This document shows positions 31,110 to 36,604 of a stretch of 36,604 nucleotides of DNA, piece by piece. The notes under the pieces were generated by a model. That model did no database searches. It saw only the letters and a program-made list of their open reading frames with translations, and was not told the DNA's origin. Every line of letters begins with the position of its first letter. Position 1 is the stretch's first letter. The DNA comes from Sva-07 sp964592115. Its GTDB lineage: Bacteria > Actinomycetota > Acidimicrobiia > Acidimicrobiales > Ilumatobacteraceae. Location: positions 1 to 36,604 of the forward strand of contig CAZQCP010000018.1 in the NCBI GenBank assembly GCA_964592115.1, in the 5' to 3' direction. The position numbers were made by a program, and so were the translations under genes.

Positions 31110-32552
31110 TCAGGTGCGACCGCGGTAGGTGGCCGTGGTAGCGCTGGCGTCCTTGTTGAGACGCTTGCTGAGGTGCAGGCCCTCGAGCACGAACTCGACC
31201 GCCGCGCCGACCGCCGCCGGCGACTCGTCGCCCCCGGTGAGCGCGGCGACGGGCGCCCGCAGCGCGTCGACCTCGTCGACGAGGCGAGCCAGATCGGCAC
31301 TTGGCACCGTCTCACCGGTGTGGGCGACGGCGCCACCCTCGAACGCGTCGATCACGGCGCGGGTCTGATCCGGCGGAACCACGTCCTTGAACACGGTGAG
31401 CACGGCACCCTTGATCAGGTTGTCCATGATGGCGCCCTCGCGGCCCTCGTCGAGCGACTCGATCTCGATCTTGCCCATCGAGCTCGCCGCCAACGCGTCG
31501 AGGTCGTCGACGCGCGCCACCACGCGCCGCTCGCCGGCCCGCAGCCCGCGGCGCAACGCGTTCGCCGCCAGCGCCTCGTAGTTGGCGACGCTCAAGCGCA
31601 CGCTCACGCCCGAGCGCTGGTTGACATGGTTGCTCGACCTGGCGAGGTGACTGAACGTCGCGATCACGTCGGCGAGGTACTCCGGCACGTCGACGCTGAC
31701 CGGCCCCTCCCCCGTGGTGACCGACAGCGGCACCGACTCCTGGCGCATGATCGCCACCTCGGTCTCGACCTCGAGTGGGTAATGCGTGCGGATCTGGCTC
31801 CCGAAGCGGTCCTTGAGCGGGGTGATGATGCGGCCGCGGTTCGTGTAGTCCTCGGGGTTCGCCGACGCGAACAGCACGACGTCGAGCGGCAGGCGGATCT
31901 TGTAGCCGCGGATCTGCACGTCGCGCTCTTCGAGCACGTTGAGCATGCCGACCTGGATGCGCTCGGCGAGGTCCGGGAGCTCGTTGATGGCGAAGATGCC
32001 CCGGTTCGTGCGCGGCACGAGGCCGTAGTGGAGCGTCAGCTCGTCGGAGAGGTAGCGGCCTTCGGCCACCTTGATCGGATCCACCTCGCCAATGAGGTCG
32101 GCGATCGACGTGTCGGGCGTGGCCAGCTTCTCGCCGTAGCGGGCGCTGCGGTGCACCCAGTCGATCGGCGTGTCGTCGCCGCGCTCGGCGATCAGGTCTC
32201 GGGCGTGGCGAGAGACGGGCGCGTACGGGTCGTCGTTGATCTCACTGCCGGCGACGATGGGCATCCACTCGTCGAGCAGGCCGACGAGCGAACGGATCAT
32301 GCGGGTCTTGGCCTGGCCGCGCTCGCCGAGGAAGATCACGTCGTGGCCGGCGAGCAGTGCGTTCTCCAACTGCGGCATCACCGTGGTCTCATAGCCGGAC
32401 ACGCCGTCGAAGAGCGGCTCACCGGCGGCGACCTTGGCCACCGCGTGCTCGCGGATCTCCTGCTTGACGGGCCGCGACACCCAACCCGACGCCCGCAGCT
32501 CGGCGAGCGTCGACGCGAGTTCGGAGGGGCGTGGAGGCGCGGTGTCTGCCAT
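31110..32552 (-). CDS. MoxR/ChlI-type AAA+ ATPase
   Basis: A 480-residue AAA+ protein: Walker A LGERGQAKTR, Walker-B-like GIFAINELPDLAERIQ, sensor segment DVVLFASANPEDYTNRGRIITPLKDRFG, and a C-terminal helical domain. The family resembles magnesium-chelatase subunit I and MoxR proteins, which work as chaperone-like remodelers with VWA partners. The Walker B Asp is Asn here (INE), typical for this actinobacterial branch. ATG 32552 precedes a 235-bp spacer to the GH2-fold gene. Function with the VWA protein at 28475-30487 is inferred from family practice. Confidence 0.92.
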   Translation of the reverse strand: MADTAPPRPSELASTLAELRASGWVSRPVKQEIREHAVAKVAAGEPLFDGVSGYETTVMPQLENALLAGHDVIFLGERGQAKTRMIRSLVGLLDEWMPIVAGSEINDDPYAPVSRHARDLIAERGDDTPIDWVHRSARYGEKLATPDTSIADLIGEVDPIKVAEGRYLSDELTLHYGLVPRTNRGIFAINELPDLAERIQVGMLNVLEERDVQIRGYKIRLPLDVVLFASANPEDYTNRGRIITPLKDRFGSQIRTHYPLEVETEVAIMRQESVPLSVTTGEGPVSVDVPEYLADVIATFSHLARSSNHVNQRSGVSVRLSVANYEALAANALRRGLRAGERRVVARVDDLDALAASSMGKIEIESLDEGREGAIMDNLIKGAVLTVFKDVVPPDQTRAVIDAFEGGAVAHTGETVPSADLARLVDEVDALRAPVAALTGGDESPAAVGAAVEFVLEGLHLSKRLNKDASATTATYRGRT

Positions 32553-32616
32553 GGACCGAACCTACCCCGAACCGGCCCGAGGGAGGGATGCAGACAGGCG
32601 CCGCCGGCCAACTCAA

Positions 32617-32669
32617 CGCATCTCGTGAACGTGTTGCGCATCTGTCCCGCAACATGTTCACGAGATGCG
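32617..32669. repeat. 22-bp-arm palindrome
   Basis: CGCATCTCGTGAAC...GTTGCG (32617-32638) pairs with 32648-32669, with only one G-T position, around a 9-nt loop CATCTGTCC. The loop and inner arm resemble the core of the 6130 array read in reverse. It lies in the divergent spacer between the AAA+ and GH2-fold genes. Confidence 0.8.
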
Positions 32670-32719
32670 CTCGCCGGTGCCGGGTCAGCCGCGGCGCTCG
32701 CCCACTCACGCCCCCGTTT

Positions 32720-32767
32720 CGCAACTCATCGGGTCCGCAGCTCATCCAGTCCGTAACTCGTTCAGGG
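32720..32767. repeat. Three imperfect 16-bp direct repeats before the GH2-fold gene
   Basis: Units 32720-32735, 32736-32751 and 32752-32767 share CGCAACTCATC-like sequence (CGCAACTC, CGCAGCTC, CGTAACTC). They end 20 bp before the ATG. They could be a regulator array or slippage remnants. Confidence 0.55.
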
Positions 32768-32787
32768 TGTGAGTACGCTCGGCGCGC

Positions 32788-34917
32788 ATGGACCTGTCCG
32801 GCGTCTGGCGCGCCGCCGAGGCCGACGACGACGTGCGCCGCCACGGGATCGGTCTCGACGCAGACGACAGCGGATGGGAACCGATCCACGTACCCGGCCA
32901 TTGGGCGGGAACGTCGAAGTTCGCCGCCAGCGACGGTCCGTTGATGTACCGGCGGCCGTTCGCGATGTCCGAGCCGGCCGCCGATCGGCGGCGATGGGTG
33001 ACGCTCGACGGCATCTTCTACCAGGCCGACGTGTGGCTCGATGGCGCTTACCTCGGCGACCCGGAGGGCTACTTCTTCCCCCACACACTCGACATCACCG
33101 CACTGTCGCGGCTCGGCGACGAGCACGTGCTCGCCGTGGAGGTCACGTGCTCGCCGCAGCAGTCGGCGACCAGCCGCCGCAACATCACCGGCGTCTACCA
33201 GCCGCCGCGCGGCGTTCGTCCGGCGCGCAACCCGGGCGGGCTCTGGCGACCCGTCAAGGTGTTCGACACGGGTCCGGTGCGCATCGATCGGCTGCGCGTG
33301 CTGTGCCGCGACGCCGACCCCAAGCGTGCCCATCTGCGACTCGCCATGCGTCTCGACAGCGACCGGCTGACGCAGGTGACCGTGCGCACGATCCTCGACG
33401 GCGGTGTGGTCGACGAGGAACAGCACTCGATCGCTGCCGGCCAGAACGACTTCGAGTGGGGCGTCGACATCGGCAACCCAGCGCTGTGGTGGCCGCGCAC
33501 ACTCGGCGCCCAGCCACTCGTCGAGGTTGCCGTCGAGATCCTCATCGACGGCGAGCGCAGCGATCGGCGTCAACGGCGCACGGGCCTGCGTCAGATCACG
33601 TGGGACGACTGGATCTGCTCGGTGAACGGCGAGCGGCTGTTCTTGAAGGGCGTCAACATGTTGCCGACGGCTGCCTTGCCGGCCGCGGCGACTCCGGATC
33701 ACATCCGTGCCGATCTCGATGCGATCGTCGACCTCGGGCTCGACGCCGCTCGCGTGCACGGACACATCGCCAATCGGGCGCTGTACGACGCCGCCGACGA
33801 GCGCGGCATCCTGCTGCTCCAGGACTTCCCGCTGCAGTGGAGCCATGCCCGATCGGTGCGCCAGCGGGCGGTCGATCAGGCACGAGCGGCCGTCGACTAC
33901 CTCGGTCACCATCCGTCGATCGCACTGTGGACCGCGCACGACGATCCGTGCGCCAACGATGCGGCGATCGAAGTGCACGGCTGGCGCGGCCGGGCGCGGC
34001 GCCTGGCGTCGCACCAGCTCCCGTCGTGGAACAAGTCGATCCTCGACCGGTGGGTGAAGCGGGCGTTCGAGCGCGCCGACCCGAGCCGCGAGGTGATCGC
34101 CCACTCCGGTGTCGTGCCGCACCTCCCGATGCTCGACGGCACCGACAGCCATCTCTGGTACGGCTGGCGACACGGCGAGCCGGAAGAGCTCGGCGAGCTG
34201 GCGGCCCGCATCCCGCGCATGGTGCGCTTCGTCAGCGCGTTCGGATCGGACGCGCCGCCCGAGTCGGCGCCGTTCATCGACGAGCAGCTGCGCGCACACC
34301 GCTGGCCGAGGCTCGACTGGGATCGACTCGCCGACGAGTACGGCTACCAGCGCGACGTGTTCGAGCGAACGTTCCCGCCGGGGGACTTCGCGTCCTTCGA
34401 GGAGTGGCGCGACACCGCCCAGCACTACCAGAGCCACGTGTTGAAGGTGCAGATCGAGACGCTGCGCCGGTTGAAGTACCGACCGACGGGTGGTTTCTGC
34501 TTCTCGACGCTGGCTGATCCATCGCCCGCGATCTCGGCGAGCATCCTCGACCACGAGCGTCGGCCGAAGCTCGCCTTCGACGTCGTGCGCGCCGCGTGCG
34601 TCCCGCTCATCGTCGTCGCAGACCCGCTGCCCGACGTGGTGCGTCCGGGGCAGACGATCGACGTCGATGTCCACGTCGTCAACGATCGCCGCGCGGCCAT
34701 CGACTTCGCCGTCGTCGACGCGGTCGCCTCCTGGCCCGGCGGCGAGCGCCGATGGCGATTCGGTGGTGAAGTCCCCGCCGATGGGGTCGTGAAGGTCGGC
34801 CGCGTCGAGCTGGCCGCGCCCGACGTCGATGCGATCGTCACGCTCGACCTCACCCTCACCGCCGGCGAGCTCACGGCGAACAACCACTACTCCACCGTCG
34901 CCGCCGCCCGCACCTGA
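32788..34917 (+). CDS. Glycoside hydrolase family 2-fold protein lacking catalytic glutamates
   Basis: A 709-residue cytosolic protein with the GH2 layout: jelly-roll domain (1-160; WEPIHVPGHWAG, LDGIFYQADVWLDGAYLG, NITGVYQPP), immunoglobulin-like domain (165-270), TIM barrel (275-600; NGERLFLKGVNM, ARVHGHIANRALYDAADERGILLLQDFPLQW, HHPSIALW) and a C-terminal Ig-like domain. The acid/base motif expected as GNNE or HNE reads AHDD (383-386), and the nucleophile motif usually V-S-E-F-G reads VSAFG with Ala484. Both catalytic Glu are thus missing. It may be a binding protein or a changed enzyme. No signal peptide. Confidence 0.9.
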   Translation: MDLSGVWRAAEADDDVRRHGIGLDADDSGWEPIHVPGHWAGTSKFAASDGPLMYRRPFAMSEPAADRRRWVTLDGIFYQADVWLDGAYLGDPEGYFFPHTLDITALSRLGDEHVLAVEVTCSPQQSATSRRNITGVYQPPRGVRPARNPGGLWRPVKVFDTGPVRIDRLRVLCRDADPKRAHLRLAMRLDSDRLTQVTVRTILDGGVVDEEQHSIAAGQNDFEWGVDIGNPALWWPRTLGAQPLVEVAVEILIDGERSDRRQRRTGLRQITWDDWICSVNGERLFLKGVNMLPTAALPAAATPDHIRADLDAIVDLGLDAARVHGHIANRALYDAADERGILLLQDFPLQWSHARSVRQRAVDQARAAVDYLGHHPSIALWTAHDDPCANDAAIEVHGWRGRARRLASHQLPSWNKSILDRWVKRAFERADPSREVIAHSGVVPHLPMLDGTDSHLWYGWRHGEPEELGELAARIPRMVRFVSAFGSDAPPESAPFIDEQLRAHRWPRLDWDRLADEYGYQRDVFERTFPPGDFASFEEWRDTAQHYQSHVLKVQIETLRRLKYRPTGGFCFSTLADPSPAISASILDHERRPKLAFDVVRAACVPLIVVADPLPDVVRPGQTIDVDVHVVNDRRAAIDFAVVDAVASWPGGERRWRFGGEVPADGVVKVGRVELAAPDVDAIVTLDLTLTAGELTANNHYSTVAAART

Positions 34918-34939
34918 CCCCTCGCCCACCGCGCGCCGA

Positions 34940-34985
34940 AAAATGTCCGTCGAGTCACGCTCAGCGTGATGGAACGGACACATTT
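34940..34985. repeat. Compound palindrome after the GH2-fold gene
   Basis: TGTCCGT (34944-34950) pairs with ACGGACA (34974-34980), and TCACGC (34955-34960) with GCGTGA (34964-34969), both about the same centre (34962). AAA and TTT flank it. It can act as a weak terminator for the GH2-fold gene and shares the nested-arm layout of the other palindromes. Confidence 0.65.
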
Positions 34986-34990
34986 CGGGT

Positions 34991-35596
34991 GTGGCGCCGC
35001 GCGATGATCGCGGCGTGGGGGACGGCGATCGCTTTCGGCGCGAGGATCTCGACGAGCTGAGCGCGTACGTGCGCGAGCGTTGGCTGGCCGGCGTGACCGC
35101 CGACTGGGACGCGCCCGCGGGCACGCTGGAGTGGACGTGCAGCCAGACCGCGGATCACACGGTCGACACCGTGTTCGCGCCGGCGTTCTTCCTCGCTTCC
35201 AACCGCCAGGACAAGTATCCCGACATCGGGATCTACTCGGTCGGCGCCGATGCGGGTCCCGAGCAGTACGTGGAGGCGCTCGCCGTGGCGACCCGCGTGC
35301 TCGGCGCTGTCGTGGCCGACGCCGACCCCGCGGAACGAGCGATCATCTGGCAGTGGCCCGAGCCGACCCTGGCCGCGCCGGTCGACTTCCTCCCGCGCGG
35401 AGGATTGGAACTGATCCTCCACGGACACGACGTGTGCGCCGGGCTCGATGTCGAGTACGCGCCGCCCGCTGACATCTGCCGGCGCCTCCGTCGCCACACG
35501 CTCGACTGGCCGATGTGGCTCCGCTGGAACGGCCTGGCCGAGACCGACGACGCGTGGGCCGACCTCCTCCGCGGGTCCGGCCGCTACCCGGTCTGA
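34991..35596 (+). CDS. DinB/maleylpyruvate-isomerase-like (mycothiol-dependent) protein
   Basis: A 201-residue helical protein like the MDMPI/DinB family: DELSAYVRERW, TLEWTCSQTADHTVDTVFAPAFFLASN with a metal-site His, QYVEALAVATRVLGAVV and PRGGLELILHGHDVCAGL with the second His pair. Such proteins often use mycothiol or bind a divalent metal; activity is not assigned. GTG 34991 is the longest plausible start; GTG 35015 is in frame and nearer to where homologues begin. Confidence 0.8.
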   Translation: MAPRDDRGVGDGDRFRREDLDELSAYVRERWLAGVTADWDAPAGTLEWTCSQTADHTVDTVFAPAFFLASNRQDKYPDIGIYSVGADAGPEQYVEALAVATRVLGAVVADADPAERAIIWQWPEPTLAAPVDFLPRGGLELILHGHDVCAGLDVEYAPPADICRRLRRHTLDWPMWLRWNGLAETDDAWADLLRGSGRYPV

Positions 35597-35674
35597 GGCC
35601 GCCAGCACAAGCGGCACGGCCACCGCAGCCTCCGCTGCCGCCGATAGCTTCGCCGACGATGAGCGCCGGCGGTC

Positions 35675-35719
35675 TACACACGCTCGATCCACACACGGTC
35701 GATCGATACACGGTCGGTC
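35675..35719. repeat. Three 15-bp tandem repeats just upstream of a start codon
   Basis: Units 35675-35689, 35690-35704 and 35705-35719 share ACACGGTCGATC-type sequence and end four bases before ATG 35724. They occupy the place of a ribosome site. Confidence 0.6.
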
Positions 35720-35723
35720 GACG

Positions 35724-36407
35724 ATGACGGACATCGAGGAGCCCTCAGCCGAACCCGCACCCGTGCCCGCCGCGGCATCATCCCCGCGCCCGCCGATCGA
35801 CTGGTGGGAGATCATCGCGACGGTGCTGTTGAGCATGGCGACGCTCGCGTCCGCGTTCAGCGGCTACCAGGCCTCACGATGGGGCGCCGAGCAATCGGTC
35901 GCCAACCGCGCTGCTGCCACTGCGCGCACCGAGTCGACGCGGCAGTCGAACGTCGCCAACCGCCACGTGCTCGTCGACGTGACCGCGTTCGCGGCCTGGA
36001 CCGACGCCGTGGCAGCGGGCGACGAACGCCTCAAGGACTTCCTCGCCGACCGGTTCCGCCCGGAGTTCGCCGTGGCGGTCGACGAGTGGCTCGCCGGAGC
36101 TCCGCCCGGCGAGATCCCGCCCGGCACCCCGTTCGACTCCGAGGCCTACGAGCTCGCGGCGAATGCCGAGGCGGACCGGCTGATCGGCGTCGCCGAGGCG
36201 GAGGTCGGACGCGCCGACGACGCTGCCCATCTCAGCGACAACTTCGTGCTCACCGCGGTGCTGTACGCGTCGGTGCTCTTCTTCGCCGGCATCGCGTCGA
36301 AGATGAGCGGTCTCTACGCATCGCGCATCGCGGTCGGGCTGGCTGGGTTGATGTTCGTGATCGCCACGGCCGTGTTGATCTCGCTGCCCTGGAGCCTTCA
36401 GCTCTGA
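35724..36407 (+). CDS. Three-helix membrane protein, function unknown
   Basis: A 227-residue protein: acidic/Pro-rich start, helix 1 (about 28-48; IIATVLLSMATLASAFSGYQA) with following ASRWGAEQS, a soluble loop (60-170), helix 2 (173-194) and helix 3 (202-223). The WWEIIATxLLSxATLASAxSGYQAxRW pattern is familiar from uncharacterised bacterial membrane proteins; no activity is known. There is no clear ribosome site: three 15-bp repeats precede ATG 35724. Another reading frame, 35659-35727, ends in TGA overlapping this ATG and might be a short leader peptide. Confidence 0.8.
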   Translation: MTDIEEPSAEPAPVPAAASSPRPPIDWWEIIATVLLSMATLASAFSGYQASRWGAEQSVANRAAATARTESTRQSNVANRHVLVDVTAFAAWTDAVAAGDERLKDFLADRFRPEFAVAVDEWLAGAPPGEIPPGTPFDSEAYELAANAEADRLIGVAEAEVGRADDAAHLSDNFVLTAVLYASVLFFAGIASKMSGLYASRIAVGLAGLMFVIATAVLISLPWSLQL

Positions 36408-36435
36408 TCGGCCGCCGCGGAGGATCGGCCCCACC

Positions 36436-36604
36436 GATTGCATCCGGGGTCAGACACCACATGCAACGGCGCACATGATGGTGGCCGGTCTGACACTCGT
36501 GCGCGGTTGCATGTGGTGTCTGACCCCGGATGCAATCCACATGATGGTCGCCGGTCTGACGCTGGTGCGCGGTTGCATGTGGTGTCTGACCCCGGATGCA
36601 ATCG
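36436..36604. repeat. Palindrome cluster: one inverted copy and two 66-bp direct repeats, cut by window end
   Basis: Copy C (36436-36467) is in one orientation; copies D (within 36472-36537) and E (within 36538-36603) are in the other. D and E belong to exact-period 66-bp units that also repeat CACATGATGGT and CCGGTCTGAC. Arms are mixed: TTGCATG with GGATGCAA, and GGTGTC with GACCCC, so each palindrome has mismatched halves. It continues past the window. Confidence 0.88.

Noticed and set aside
31173..32756. 527-codon plus-strand frame over the AAA+ gene
   Set aside because: Antisense shadow; the minus strand encodes clear Walker and sensor motifs.
32419..35124. A 901-codon open frame on the minus strand
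   Set aside because: It is antisense to the GH2-fold gene and its product is low-complexity Arg/Asp/His-rich sequence without domains; GC-rich codon bias keeps it open.
1..36604. tRNA or rRNA genes, insertion sequences, prophage
   Set aside because: No tRNA-like T-loop or cloverleaf, rRNA segment, transposase or integrase was seen, though I could not run a model search.

Overview
The window is high-GC DNA from an actinobacterium. Two WhiB proteins, a SenX3/RegX3-type phosphate two-component system, a mycothiol-enzyme-like protein, frequent GTG starts, many 4-bp start/stop overlaps and probable leaderless promoters all point that way. The mixture of MreB, a PPHERTWRHPSEL-type membrane protein and an archaeal-type AspRS makes me favour class Acidimicrobiia (Ilumatobacter-like); that placement is inference. 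A run of 100 N (7749-7848) marks a scaffold gap.

Layout. 1-3273: end of an HxlR regulator, an uncharacterised protein, a VOC protein and a secreted SGNH hydrolase with a peptidoglycan-binding domain. 3327-4770: archaeal-type aspartyl-tRNA synthetase behind a convincing T-box leader. 4869-6128: SRPBCC protein divergent from an ArsR regulator plus VOC protein, with an inverted repeat over both start codons. 6130-6363: a 62-bp tandem array. 6435-8910: PQQ-type sugar dehydrogenase lipoprotein, gap, ring-cleaving dioxygenase. 9026-13282 (minus): RIO kinase, RNB ribonuclease, mreB, small membrane protein, moaE. 13338-17410: anchored protein, SDR epimerase-like protein, metalloprotease-like protein, MFS transporter.

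17597-27077 is one phosphate block, all on the minus strand: small ORF, ppk, pstS, pstC, pstA, pstB, phoU, senX3-like kinase, regX3-like regulator. The intergenic spacings and overlaps from pstC to regX3 imply one transcript. pstS is preceded by phased 11-bp GTTCAC repeats (a PhoP/RegX3-type box) just upstream of a -10 element. Import (PstSCAB), signalling (PhoU, SenX3, RegX3) and polyphosphate storage (Ppk) therefore sit together.

27276-36407: whiB-like gene, tatA, whiB2-like gene, then a VWA protein and a MoxR/ChlI-type AAA+ ATPase separated by an opposite-strand class III nucleotide cyclase; a GH2-fold protein that has lost both catalytic glutamates; a mycothiol-isomerase-like protein; a membrane protein.

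A second layer of structure is intergenic. At least eight spacers carry compound palindromes: outer complementary arms around a short central core, often centred on CCTGG or TCTGA/TCAGA. Some stand singly, some as inverted pairs, some in tandem, and some have arms that look exchanged between two versions. They are the most unusual pattern in the window, together with the aspS T-box and the GH2 pseudoenzyme.
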